From the NCBI RefSeq assembly GCF_018760785.1, contig NZ_JAHHZO010000002.1, positions 496,001 to 560,000 of the forward strand: 64,000 nucleotides of DNA. Direction: 5' to 3'. The DNA is from Rhizobium sp. CSW-27. GTDB taxonomy: Bacteria > Pseudomonadota > Alphaproteobacteria > Rhizobiales > Rhizobiaceae. The notes below the pieces were generated by a model. The model had not been told where the DNA came from. It did no database searches and saw nothing but the letters and a program-made list of their open reading frames with translations. This document shows positions 1 through 9,720 of the stretch, in pieces (within the stretch, counting starts at the first letter, position 1; each line of letters opens with the position of its first letter). A program made the position numbers and the translations under genes.

Positions 1-1
1 T

Positions 2-355
2 GCCCGCTCGGCCTTCCACGCCGTCATGCCGCAGACGGCCATCGCCTCCGTGATGCCCGAACAGAAGCCCTACGAGACGGATTATCAGGCGGTCCAGGCG
101 CTCAATATCGCTGTCAACGAAAGTTTTGGCGCGCTGGACACCTATTTCGACGGTTTTTCCGGCAGCGGGGACGATAGCGGCCGCTGCAGCGACTGTGCCC
201 GCATCAAGCAGGACGAGATGCTGCGGCGCGGCGCCGCCCGCGACAGCATGCGGATCGGCTATCTGACGGACACCGAAGGCCTGTTTGAGCGGGTTCTTAT
301 TCTCGAGACCGAAGGCGGAACCCTGGTGCTGGACAATCGGGCGCCGCATATGTGA
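2..355 (+). CDS. Transglutaminase-like cysteine peptidase family protein, 5' end truncated
   Basis: The reading frame is open back to the window edge, so the N-terminus is probably outside; the first internal ATG is at 26. The C-terminal half resembles the bacterial transglutaminase-like cysteine proteinase (BTLCP, DUF920) family: a Cys-x2-Cys-Ala-x2-Lys segment, then a strand ending in LVLDN, which matches the family's terminal Asp strand. The position where the family normally has a catalytic His (GHAVL-like) reads FERVLIL here, so the triad looks incomplete and the protein may be non-catalytic. Family assignment is from motif memory and is moderate. Confidence 0.55.
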   Translation, partial: ARSAFHAVMPQTAIASVMPEQKPYETDYQAVQALNIAVNESFGALDTYFDGFSGSGDDSGRCSDCARIKQDEMLRRGAARDSMRIGYLTDTEGLFERVLILETEGGTLVLDNRAPHM

Positions 356-382
356 GCAGGCGCCGAACGGGCGCCCCGCCTG

Positions 383-1282
383 TCAGGTCGGCTTCCAGCG
401 TTCGGCAATCGCGATGCCGCCGAGCGCCAGCACCAGTGCGACGATGTGGAAAAGACGCAGGTCTTCCCCGATGATCAGCACCGAGAGCAGCGTGCCGAAG
501 ACCGGCACGAGGTTGATGAACAGTCCGGCCCGATTCGCGCCAATGTGGATGATGCCCTGCACGTAGAAGATCTGCGCCACCAGCGAGGCGAAGATGGCCG
601 TGTAGAGAACGGCGATCCAGCCCGGCGCATCCGGCCACATCATCGTGCCGCGACTGTATTCCCAGCCCACCAGCGGCAGGGTGCAGATCATTGCGGCGAG
701 CGCCGGGATCGCCATCAGCGTGCGCCAGTCCACCGGCGGGCGCCAGCGCAGCGCGATCGTATAGGCGGCATAGGCGGCGACCGCGATCAGCATCAGCCCG
801 TCGCCGAAATTCACCGATAGCGCGAGAAGCGTCCCAAGGTCGCCATGCGAGGCCGTCAGCGCCACGCCGATCAGTGTCAGAGAAAAGCCAAGAACCTGCG
901 CTAGCGAGACGCGAATGCGAAACAGGATGAAATTGGCAAGGAAAATCAGGAAGGGAATGCCGGCCTGCTCGATCGTCACGTTGATTGCGGTGGTGTAGTG
1001 CACGGCGCTGTAGAGCAGCACGTTGAAGGTGGTGTAGCCCACCGCGCCGAGGAAGATCAGCACCGGCAGGTGCGTCTTGGCCACCGGCCAGTCGCGCTTC
1101 AGCTGCGGCAGGGAAATGGCGAAGATGATGGCGCAGGCGAAGATCCAGCGCCACAGCGTCAGCATCATCGGGCTCACGTGGCCGACGGCAAGCTTGCCCA
1201 CCACGGCGTTTCCACCCCAGCAGAGCGTGGCGACGATCAGGTAGAAATAGGCTTTGACGTGCAAGGCGTCCCTCCCGGACAT
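383..1282 (-). CDS. DMT-superfamily (EamA) transporter
   Basis: About 299 residues with roughly ten hydrophobic segments in two repeated halves, the layout of EamA-type drug/metabolite transporters in the inner membrane. The N-terminal segment carries the typical LCWGGNAVVGK motif, and the C-terminal half ends in a short basic tail (ERWKPT). The frame extends further upstream, but the ATG of MSGRDALHVKAYF is preferred because the first transmembrane helix starts directly after it. Transcribed divergently from purA. The substrate cannot be deduced; members export amino acids or metabolites. Confidence 0.85.
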   Translation of the reverse strand: MSGRDALHVKAYFYLIVATLCWGGNAVVGKLAVGHVSPMMLTLWRWIFACAIIFAISLPQLKRDWPVAKTHLPVLIFLGAVGYTTFNVLLYSAVHYTTAINVTIEQAGIPFLIFLANFILFRIRVSLAQVLGFSLTLIGVALTASHGDLGTLLALSVNFGDGLMLIAVAAYAAYTIALRWRPPVDWRTLMAIPALAAMICTLPLVGWEYSRGTMMWPDAPGWIAVLYTAIFASLVAQIFYVQGIIHIGANRAGLFINLVPVFGTLLSVLIIGEDLRLFHIVALVLALGGIAIAERWKPT

Positions 1283-1380
1283 GACGCGGAAGTCCGTTGG
1301 CCTCCGGTCGTTTTGTTGCCGCAATAAACGCTGATGTGCGGGCCTGTCACGCAAAAATGGCCGAAAAGGTCACAAACGGG

Positions 1381-1409
1381 TCGCATTCCCGCAAATGACA
1401 CAGTATAGA
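1381..1409 (+). promoter_or_regulatory. Possible sigma-70-type promoter of purA
   Basis: A TATAGA -10-like hexamer (1404-1409) follows a weak -35-like TCGCAT (1381-1386) with 17-base spacing, about 55 bases before the purA ATG. The -35 is poor, so this is tentative. Confidence 0.3.
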
Positions 1410-1464
1410 TGCGCCGGTTTGGGCGGGTGCCAGAGGCCTCGCGACGGAGCAGGAAAGCTAAGAT

Positions 1465-2763
<1,299 letters not shown>

Positions 2764-2823
2764 GGTTCAGCGCTATCTACCTTTTCACTCGGCGGTCGAG
2801 CCGGTGATCAAGAGAAAGTATCA

Positions 2824-5541
2824 ATGGCTGATTTTGTAGCGGTTATTCGCCGGGCCGTGGACGGGCTGGCGAACAATACTCCCGAGATGCGCATCCGGGT
2901 TTACGAAAAGGCTCGCGGCGCCGTGCAGCGGCAGCTGGAGAACATGAAGCCGCGCCCGACGGATGACATGCTGCGCCGCCAGATGGAAAAGCTGGAGGCG
3001 GCAATCCGGGAGGTCGAGGCCGACCATGCCGAGGCCCTGCCGCCGCTGGAGGAGCCTGCACCCGTTGCAGCCGCAGCATTCGTGCCGCAGCCTGCCATGG
3101 CCCCCGTTGTTCCGGCGCAGCCTTATGCCGCGCCGGAGCCGGCCTATGTCGAGCCCGAGCCGGAAGCCGATCAGCCCGTCACGCAGCCTGCCCATGCCGA
3201 GGAGGAGGTTGCACCGTCCTTCGTGGAGCCGGAAGAGCACATGTCGCGGTCTGTCGAACCGGCTCCTGCGGAGCCGGTCTATGCTGACCCCGCCTATGCA
3301 GAGCCGGTCTATGCCGAGCCTGCCTATGCCGAATCGACCGATGTCGACCCGGCTCACGGCGAGCCTGCCTATCCGGAGCCTGCCGATGAGGCGCCGGCCG
3401 CATCCTCGTTCCCGGCATCGGCCTATCAGGACGAAGTGCGCCACGACGCGCCGGTCTGGGCCGAGCCCGATCCGACCGCTTCGGAACGGGTGGAAGACCG
3501 CGATCGTCCGGTTGTTGAGCCGGCTTACGATTCTGTCGACCATGATTGGCACGATGCCGGCCCCGCAGTGTCCGCCGGGCAGCATCAGCCCGATGATCAT
3601 CTGACCGCTCCGTTTGGCGCGGCAGCGCATTTTGCCGGTCCGGATGGCCGCGATACGCCGTTCGGCCAGCCGCCGGCGACCGTGTCCGGCGATCCCTTTG
3701 CCGATGACGAGCCTGCCCATCGGCAGCAGGATCGCGATGACGCGGCCTTTGATCCGGCGCTGACGGTTCCCGAACGCCCGGAGCCTCCTTATCCGGCTTA
3801 TGATGCACCGGCGCGTCCGCGCTCGCTGGCAACGCCCGTCTGGCCCGATGCGCCCTCCACCGCCCCGAGCATTGCCGCCGATCCGTTCGAGGTGGAGCAG
3901 GCGCCGGAGCGTCACGACGATCTGCGGGGCGATCAGGCCGGTTCCGGCGCGTCCTGGGATGCCCAGCCGGTCGCTGCCGCTGACGATGAGCGCGCCGCTG
4001 CCGATTCGTACCCCTCCGCGCACGAGGCGGCATGGCCGCAGGCGCAGGGCTGGACGACCGGCGATGACCGCTGGCCGCAGGCACAAGCGCCGGACACCGC
4101 CGCATCCACCGAACAGGACGCGCATCAGGCACGTTTCGATGACCGCGAGGCTGCCGACCTGTTCGATGCCCATTTCGACGAACCGGCGCGGGTTGAGGCG
4201 AAGGCCGAGATGCCGGCAGTTTCCGACCTTCCCGATTACCGGGATGCGGAGACGGCCGCACCGTCCGCCGAAGAGCATGATCCGCTGGCCACCTATCTGC
4301 AGCCGGTCGCCAAGCCGGCAAAGACCGAGAGCCAGCCGGCCCAGGCTGCCGGTGCCGCTGCGGCGGGCGATCCGTGGAACGACCTGGAACAGTTGATCGG
4401 TTACGATCGGAACGGCGCGGCCAAGGCCGGCCGCGGCGCCGATACACCGCCGGACGAGGAAGAACTGGCCCGCATGACCATGCCGGCCCGTCCCTACCGC
4501 GTGCAGGCGAAGCCGAAGCGCAGCTATGGCAAGATCCTGCTTGCCGTTGTCGGCCTTGCACTGCTGGCTGGCGGCGGCTTTGCCGTCTGGAAGAACCGTG
4601 CGGCGCTTGACGAAGTGATCGACAATGTGGCGGGCGATGCGCTGCAGCCGCCGGTCGAAACCGCCAAGGCGCCGGCTGCCGGCGAAGGGACGGCGGCTCC
4701 GGCCGCGCCCGCCGCGACCAATGGCGCGGCGCAGGCACCTGCCGCCGGAAGCCCGGCACCGGACAATGCAGGCCCCACCAAGTTTACCCAGCGCCTGCTG
4801 GCCAATGGTACGGAAGTGGATGAGGGGCCGGGCGGTCCCTCCGTCGGGGCTCCCGGCCAGTCGATTGCCGAGGCGACGGCGCCTGCCGCCGGCGATGCCG
4901 CCACCACGGCCGCGGCGCCGCCGGCGCCGGCACCGGCACCTTCGGCCGGCGCCGCCGCGCAGCCTGCCGCACCGGCAGCGGCCTCCGGCGAAAAGATTTT
5001 CCTCTATGAGGAGAAGATCGGCCAGTCCTCGCTGACCTCGATTGCCGGTACCGTCACCTGGTCGCTGCAGAGCGAGGCGGGCGATGACGGCAAGCCGCAG
5101 CCCGTTGTGCAGGGACGCATCACCGTGCCGGAGCGTGGCATGACCGCGCTCATCACCTTCAAGCGCAACACGGATGCCTCGCTTCCTGCCAGCCATCTGG
5201 TGGAATTCGTCTTCTCGCTGCCGCCCAATTTCGAGGGCGGCTCCATCGAAAGCGTGCAGCGCATTTCGATGAAGCAGAGCGAGCAGGATCGCGGCGATCC
5301 GCTGGTCGCCGTGCCGGCCAAGATCACGCCGGATTTCCACATGATCGCGCTCAATGATTTCCCGGACGCACGTGCCCGCAACATGGAACTGCTGAAGTCC
5401 CGCAACTGGATGGACGTGCCGATCATCTACGGCACCGGGCGCCGGGCGCTGCTGACGCTGCAGAAGGGGCCGGAAGGCATCAAGGCCTTCGATGAGGCGA
5501 TCAAGGAATGGGCTGCGCTTTCACCGCCGCAGGGGCAGTGA
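2824..5541 (+). CDS. Large proline/alanine/glutamate-rich single-pass membrane protein
   Basis: A 905-residue protein in three parts. Residues ~1-65 form a short amphipathic N-terminal domain. Residues ~66-560 are low complexity, rich in Pro, Ala, Glu and Asp, with imperfect tandem repeats around EPAYAEP and VYAEP. One transmembrane helix follows at about residue 570 (KILLAVVGLALLAGGG). After a second Ala/Pro linker, a folded C-terminal domain (~residues 720-905) begins near EKIFLYEEKIG. The arrangement suggests a cytoplasmic acidic tail anchored in the inner membrane with a periplasmic domain. No function is recognised. It follows purA by 60 bases and has its own terminator. Confidence 0.8.
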   Translation: MADFVAVIRRAVDGLANNTPEMRIRVYEKARGAVQRQLENMKPRPTDDMLRRQMEKLEAAIREVEADHAEALPPLEEPAPVAAAAFVPQPAMAPVVPAQPYAAPEPAYVEPEPEADQPVTQPAHAEEEVAPSFVEPEEHMSRSVEPAPAEPVYADPAYAEPVYAEPAYAESTDVDPAHGEPAYPEPADEAPAASSFPASAYQDEVRHDAPVWAEPDPTASERVEDRDRPVVEPAYDSVDHDWHDAGPAVSAGQHQPDDHLTAPFGAAAHFAGPDGRDTPFGQPPATVSGDPFADDEPAHRQQDRDDAAFDPALTVPERPEPPYPAYDAPARPRSLATPVWPDAPSTAPSIAADPFEVEQAPERHDDLRGDQAGSGASWDAQPVAAADDERAAADSYPSAHEAAWPQAQGWTTGDDRWPQAQAPDTAASTEQDAHQARFDDREAADLFDAHFDEPARVEAKAEMPAVSDLPDYRDAETAAPSAEEHDPLATYLQPVAKPAKTESQPAQAAGAAAAGDPWNDLEQLIGYDRNGAAKAGRGADTPPDEEELARMTMPARPYRVQAKPKRSYGKILLAVVGLALLAGGGFAVWKNRAALDEVIDNVAGDALQPPVETAKAPAAGEGTAAPAAPAATNGAAQAPAAGSPAPDNAGPTKFTQRLLANGTEVDEGPGGPSVGAPGQSIAEATAPAAGDAATTAAAPPAPAPAPSAGAAAQPAAPAAASGEKIFLYEEKIGQSSLTSIAGTVTWSLQSEAGDDGKPQPVVQGRITVPERGMTALITFKRNTDASLPASHLVEFVFSLPPNFEGGSIESVQRISMKQSEQDRGDPLVAVPAKITPDFHMIALNDFPDARARNMELLKSRNWMDVPIIYGTGRRALLTLQKGPEGIKAFDEAIKEWAALSPPQGQ

Positions 5542-5579
5542 CAGGCAGCGGAAATCCAGTCCGCTGTGACTTCGAAACG

Positions 5580-5608
5580 GCCGCCGGCAACCGTTCCGGC
5601 GGCTTTTT
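5580..5608 (+). terminator. Rho-independent terminator after the 905-residue protein gene
   Basis: An 8-bp GC stem (GCCGCCGG/CCGGCGGC) with an 8-base loop is followed directly by TTTTT, 39 bases after the upstream stop codon. Confidence 0.8.
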
Positions 5609-5727
5609 CATGTTTGCCGGCAAGGACGGCGGCGGCCTGCCGCAGGCGATCGGGCCCTGCCCGGTGACCACACAAAAGCCTTGCTTGATCCCGATCACTG
5701 CGGCGTGAACCGTGGGGAGGGCAAGGC

Positions 5728-6663
5728 GTGGTCCTGGCAGAAAGCGAAACGGCGCGGCAGGCACCGGCGCAGGAGGCGGCCATCGGCCTCTCCGCGGTCG
5801 GCAAGACCTATGGCTGGGGTGCTGCGGCGGTGCGGGCGCTCGATGGCCTGACCCTTTCCATTCCGCGGGGCTGCGTCTATGGCCTGCTCGGGCCGAACGG
5901 GGCGGGCAAGAGCACGCTGCTGCGCATCATCGCCGGCCTCGTGCGTCCGGATCGCGGCGAGGTTTCCCTGTTCGGGGAGCCGGCAGGGCCGCGCAACCGC
6001 CGCCGGATCGGCATGCTGATCGAATCGCCCTCCTTCTATCCCTTTCTGACCGCCCGCGAACATCTGGAGATGTTTGCCTGGCAGGCCGGCACGCCCGGCC
6101 TGGTTGATCCTGTTCTGGCACGCGTCGATCTCGCCCGGGCGGCGGACAAGAAGGTCTCCGGCTTTTCGCTCGGCATGAAGCAGCGGCTCGGCATCGGCGC
6201 GGCGCTTGTCGGGCAGCCGGAGGCGGTGATCCTCGACGAGCCGACCAACGGGCTCGATCCGGACGGCATTCTGGAAATGCGGGCGCTTCTCTCCGATCTG
6301 GCCAGGCGCGAGGGCATCACCGTGCTTCTCTCCAGCCATCTGCTGGATGAGGTGGAGCGGGTCTGCGACCGGGTTGCCATCCTGCGCCACGGACGGCTGG
6401 CGGCGGAAGGGGCGGTGGCGGAACTCCTCGACCGGCAGGGCCGCTTCTGGCTGAAGGTGGACGAGCCGGATCGTGTTCTGGCGGCGCTGAAGGGGCGCGG
6501 CGAGGCGGGCGAGGGCGGCCTCTTCGTGCGGCTGGAGCCGGCCGAGGTGCCGGACCTGATCCAGACGCTCGCCATTGCCGGCATCCGTATCCATGAAGCC
6601 AAATGGGTGAAGCCGGATCTTGAAACCGTCTTCCTGTCGCAGACGCGGGAGGCCGCACCATGA
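5728..6663 (+). CDS. ABC transporter ATP-binding protein (ABC-2 exporter type)
   Basis: A 311-residue ATPase with Walker A (GPNGAGKST), a signature-like LGMKQRLGIG segment, Walker B (VILDEPTNGLDPDG) and the switch His in SSHLLDEVE. The extended C-terminal region is typical of ABC-2/drug-export ATPases. The GTG at 5728 is preceded by GGGAGGGCAAG, which supports this start. It overlaps the permease gene by four bases (ATGA), so the two should be co-translated. The substrate is unknown. Confidence 0.9.
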   Translation: MVLAESETARQAPAQEAAIGLSAVGKTYGWGAAAVRALDGLTLSIPRGCVYGLLGPNGAGKSTLLRIIAGLVRPDRGEVSLFGEPAGPRNRRRIGMLIESPSFYPFLTAREHLEMFAWQAGTPGLVDPVLARVDLARAADKKVSGFSLGMKQRLGIGAALVGQPEAVILDEPTNGLDPDGILEMRALLSDLARREGITVLLSSHLLDEVERVCDRVAILRHGRLAAEGAVAELLDRQGRFWLKVDEPDRVLAALKGRGEAGEGGLFVRLEPAEVPDLIQTLAIAGIRIHEAKWVKPDLETVFLSQTREAAP

Positions 6664-7454
6664 GAGCCCTTCTTTGCGGCGAATGGCTGAAACTGCTGCG
6701 CCAGCCGGCGCTGCTGTTCTGGGGCTTCCTGTCCGTGCCGATTCTCTCCCTGCTGTTCAAGCTTCTGATGGAGGGGCTGGTCTTCGTGCGCACCGGCCGT
6801 CATGACGATGCGCCCGTCGATGTTCTTCTTTCCGCCGCCCATGGTCTCGGCCTGTCCGGCAATTCGATGGGGCATCTGCTCTACGGGTTTGGTGCGGCCT
6901 CCGTGCTGTATTCGGAATATCGTTTCGCCACCTGGCGCCTGCTGGTGCCGCGGCACGGCCGCAGCCGGCTTCTTCTCGCCAAGTTCGGCCTCTGCCTGAC
7001 GGCGCTGGCGGCCGGGCTGATTGTCGCCGTCTTCGGCGATATGCTGTTGAACGGCATGATGGCGGTCCTCAACGGTACCGGAGCTGCCGGCCTCGTGCTG
7101 CGGGTTTCCTCGCTGCCGCTCCTCGTCACCGCCTTCGCCATCGCGCTTCTGGAGCTTGGCGTTCTGGTGGCGCTCGCCTTCCTGCTGGTAATCCTTACCC
7201 GCTCGCTGATGGGGGCGGTCCTTCCGGTCTTCCTGCTTGCCATTGGCAGCACGCTGATACAGGTCTATCTCGGCGCCGACAGCGACGGCATTGCGCTGCC
7301 GGCCTATGGCGCGCAGGCGCTGCGCGACTGGCTGTTTTCTGTCGGGCCCGCGCATGCGGGTCTGGCCGGCCTTGCGATTCTCTCCGGCTGGTTCGCCGGG
7401 CTCGCTGCGCTCGCGCTTGCCGTCTTTGCCCGCCAGCAGCTCTCCAGCGAATAG
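6660..7454 (+). CDS. ABC-2 type permease subunit
   Basis: A 264-residue, strongly hydrophobic protein with about six membrane segments, starting with the motif MRALLCGEWLKLLRQPALLFW, a common opening of ABC-2 permeases. It partners the ATPase encoded immediately upstream with a four-base overlap, forming a two-gene exporter in the inner membrane. It is convergent with rpoH. The cargo is not evident from the sequence. Confidence 0.82.
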   Translation: MRALLCGEWLKLLRQPALLFWGFLSVPILSLLFKLLMEGLVFVRTGRHDDAPVDVLLSAAHGLGLSGNSMGHLLYGFGAASVLYSEYRFATWRLLVPRHGRSRLLLAKFGLCLTALAAGLIVAVFGDMLLNGMMAVLNGTGAAGLVLRVSSLPLLVTAFAIALLELGVLVALAFLLVILTRSLMGAVLPVFLLAIGSTLIQVYLGADSDGIALPAYGAQALRDWLFSVGPAHAGLAGLAILSGWFAGLAALALAVFARQQLSSE

Positions 7455-7477
7455 CCGTCCCGGCCGGTCGAACCACA

Positions 7478-7507
7478 AAAAAAAGCCGCCCGGTGCAGGG
7501 GCGGCTC
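7478..7507 (-). terminator. Rho-independent terminator of rpoH
   Basis: On the minus strand an 8-bp stem (AGCCGCCC/GGGCGGCT) with a 7-base loop is followed by a run of eight T, 27 bases past the rpoH stop codon. Confidence 0.88.
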
Positions 7508-7534
7508 GGTGTGCGATCGGCGGTGATGGCGGGG

Positions 7535-8437
7535 TCAGGCGTCGACGACGCGCAGCGCCTTGGCCTGTGCGAGAGCTTCCTTCTGCACGGCCTCCTGCAC
7601 CTTCTCGAAGGCACGCACCTCGATCTGGCGCACACGCTCGCGGCTGATGTCGAATTCGGCCGAAAGTTCCTCCAGCGTCACCGGATCCTCGGCAAGGCGG
7701 CGGGCCTCGAAGATACGGCGTTCGCGGTCGTTCAGCACGCCGAGCGCCTTTTCCAGCAGGCGGCGGCGGGTTTCCAGCTCGTCCTGCTCGATCAGCACGT
7801 CTTCCTGGCTTTCATGCTCGTCCACCAGCCAGTCCTGCCACTGGCCGGATTCGCCTTCCGTCGCCCGGATCGGCGCATTCAGCGAGGCATCGCCGGAGAG
7901 GCGGCGGTTCATCGAGACCACCTCTTCCTCCGACACGTTCAGCTTGGTGGCGATCTCCTTCACCTGATCCGGCTTCAGATCGCCCTCGTCGATGGCCTGG
8001 ATCCGGCCCTTGAGGCGGCGCAGGTTGAAGAAAAGCCGCTTCTGGTTTGCGGTCGTGCCCATCTTCACCAGCGACCACGAGCGCAGGATATATTCCTGGA
8101 TCGAGGCCTTGATCCACCACATGGCATAGGTGGCGAGGCGGAAGCCGCGTTCCGGATCGAACTTCTTCACCGCCTGCATCAGGCCGACATTGCCTTCGGA
8201 GACGACTTCGCCGATCGGCAGGCCATAGCCGCGATAACCCATGGCGATCTTGGCCACCAGGCGCAGATGGCTCGTGACCAGCTGATGGGCCGCATCGCGA
8301 TCCCCATGCTCGGCATAGCGCTTGGCAAGCATGTATTCCTGCTGCGGCTCCAGCATCGGAAACTTGCGGATTTCGTCCAGATAGCGGTTGAGGCCGGCTT
8401 CGCCGGCAGTAATCGATGGCAGAGTATTGCGGGCCAT
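7535..8437 (-). CDS. rpoH: RNA polymerase sigma factor RpoH (sigma-32)
   Basis: A 300-residue group 3 heat-shock sigma factor. Region 2 is clear (HLRLVAKIAMGYRGYGLP, then FRLATYAMWWIKASIQEYIL). The RpoH box appears as QKRLFFNLRRLK, and region 4 carries the HTH (TLEELSAEFDISRERVRQIE). Alphaproteobacteria often carry two rpoH paralogs; whether this is rpoH1 or rpoH2 cannot be decided here. A sigma-70-like promoter (8548-8576) and a strong terminator bracket the gene, so it is probably monocistronic. Confidence 0.96.
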   Translation of the reverse strand: MARNTLPSITAGEAGLNRYLDEIRKFPMLEPQQEYMLAKRYAEHGDRDAAHQLVTSHLRLVAKIAMGYRGYGLPIGEVVSEGNVGLMQAVKKFDPERGFRLATYAMWWIKASIQEYILRSWSLVKMGTTANQKRLFFNLRRLKGRIQAIDEGDLKPDQVKEIATKLNVSEEEVVSMNRRLSGDASLNAPIRATEGESGQWQDWLVDEHESQEDVLIEQDELETRRRLLEKALGVLNDRERRIFEARRLAEDPVTLEELSAEFDISRERVRQIEVRAFEKVQEAVQKEALAQAKALRVVDA

Positions 8438-8547
8438 AAAGCACCCCCTTCTGATCTTCGTGCGGCTCCCATGGGCGACTTCTCGGCGGTCCCGGAGGCG
8501 AGCCAGCTGGCGCGGGTCTTCCCTCGACCCCGCACCTGTCCAGCTAA

Positions 8548-8576
8548 CAGATAAGTGCGGCAGAAGGGCGATTCAA
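8548..8576 (-). promoter_or_regulatory. Sigma-70-like promoter of rpoH
   Basis: On the minus strand TTGAAT and TATCTG are separated by exactly 17 bases, with the -10 about 110 bases before the rpoH ATG. This fits a housekeeping promoter; heat control could also act through the long untranslated leader. Confidence 0.55.
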
Positions 8577-8637
8577 GCGCGCGCCCGCACTCACGTCCTC
8601 GTTATGGCATTACGTGCAGGGCGGCATCTGGATCATG

Positions 8638-9423
8638 TCAGCGGTAGGCCCGCTCGGAAAGTCCCCGCATGCCGGAGCGGCGCATCAGCTCGTAGAGCAT
8701 GCGCCTGCGGATCGGGTCGTGCAGCCGCACGACAGGAGAGCCGAGAAAGGTGGTGTCCGTCCGCTCGAAGGCAGAGAGGCCGGGCGCCTGGCGGATCGTT
8801 TCGGCATAGGTGGCATGAAAGGTGCGGCGGCAGACATAGGTCTTGTACTTGGTCATGCAGAAGGCGGCGAAACGGTCCTGATGCGTGCGCAGGAAATCCG
8901 CGACCCCCACCGTCACCTCCGGCCAGGCGGGATTGAAGGTGTCGTCGAAGACGATGACGCCGTGATCGGCAAGACAGGCCATGGCAAGCGCGCTGTCGGC
9001 AGCGACATGGTGCAGATGGTGACCACCATCGATGCTGAAGAAGCGAACGGGGCCGACGCGGCTGGTAATGTCGCAGGGGCGAAGCGCCGTGCTGTCGCCA
9101 CGGATCACCAGCTGGTGGTCGACCGGCAGACCGAGGCGCGCGCCATTTTCGAGGAAGCGGCGATATTGGCCAGGTGCGCCGTGCTCGTCTCCTTCCAGAT
9201 CGAAGAGATCGATCGCCAGAACCTTGCTCTCGGGCCCGGCGAGGTGGCGCAGCAGGAAATAGGAGCGGCCGTAATAGATCCCTATCTCCGCCAGGCCGCC
9301 GATCGCACCATCCTGCTGCTGCTTATGGAGAAGGGTGGAAAAGACCAGGGCATCCGGCGGATCGATATAGCCCTCGACCGCCTGCAGCGCGTCGAAGATG
9401 AATTTACGGCTCTCACCGTTCAT
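8638..9423 (-). CDS. Class I SAM-dependent methyltransferase family protein
   Basis: A 261-residue protein with a Rossmann-like methyltransferase core: motif I is LAEIGIYYGRS, followed by the acidic strand VLAIDLFDLEG and the FFSIDGGHH segment, as in Methyltransf_24-like enzymes. The start MNGESRKFIFD is chosen over longer frames because AGAGAGGGA lies just upstream. It sits alone between rpoH and rluD on the same strand. The acceptor is unknown; related genes often occur in surface polysaccharide loci. Confidence 0.75.
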   Translation of the reverse strand: MNGESRKFIFDALQAVEGYIDPPDALVFSTLLHKQQQDGAIGGLAEIGIYYGRSYFLLRHLAGPESKVLAIDLFDLEGDEHGAPGQYRRFLENGARLGLPVDHQLVIRGDSTALRPCDITSRVGPVRFFSIDGGHHLHHVAADSALAMACLADHGVIVFDDTFNPAWPEVTVGVADFLRTHQDRFAAFCMTKYKTYVCRRTFHATYAETIRQAPGLSAFERTDTTFLGSPVVRLHDPIRRRMLYELMRRSGMRGLSERAYR

Positions 9424-9489
9424 CGTCACTTCCCTCTCTGGTTGTTCCTCGGGCGCCGCGACAAAGACACGGATCGTCCGCCCCACGTC

Positions 9490-9531
9490 CCGGCAAGGTT
9501 TGAACGATGTTGGGTTTCAAGGCCTTGCCGG
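9490..9531. other. Long imperfect stem-loop between methyltransferase and rluD genes
   Basis: An outer 9-bp stem (CCGGCAAGG/CCTTGCCGG) encloses an inner TTGAA/TTCAA pairing. No T-run follows on either strand, so it is not a classical terminator. The surrounding 297-base gap (9424-9720) shows no other gene. Confidence 0.45.
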
Positions 9532-9720
9532 CCGAGGAAAAGGAGGGAAGAGCATTGGAGCGAAATTGGGGCGCAGCCGGACCGGGTATATTACTGCCGG
9601 GATTGCTGAAATATGCGACCCAAGGTGGCGTAATGCGCGTGACTGTAGGGCTGTGCGGCGCGGATGTGTCCACGCCGTGCATGATCGTTTTCTGATGTTT
9701 GGGCGCGCCGCGGGCTGGGG

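Noticed and set aside
2821..5340. 839-residue minus-strand open frame opposite the 905-residue gene
   Set aside because: Composition is Arg/Gly-rich shadow sequence with no domain; the plus-strand frame has clear modular structure and a ribosome site.
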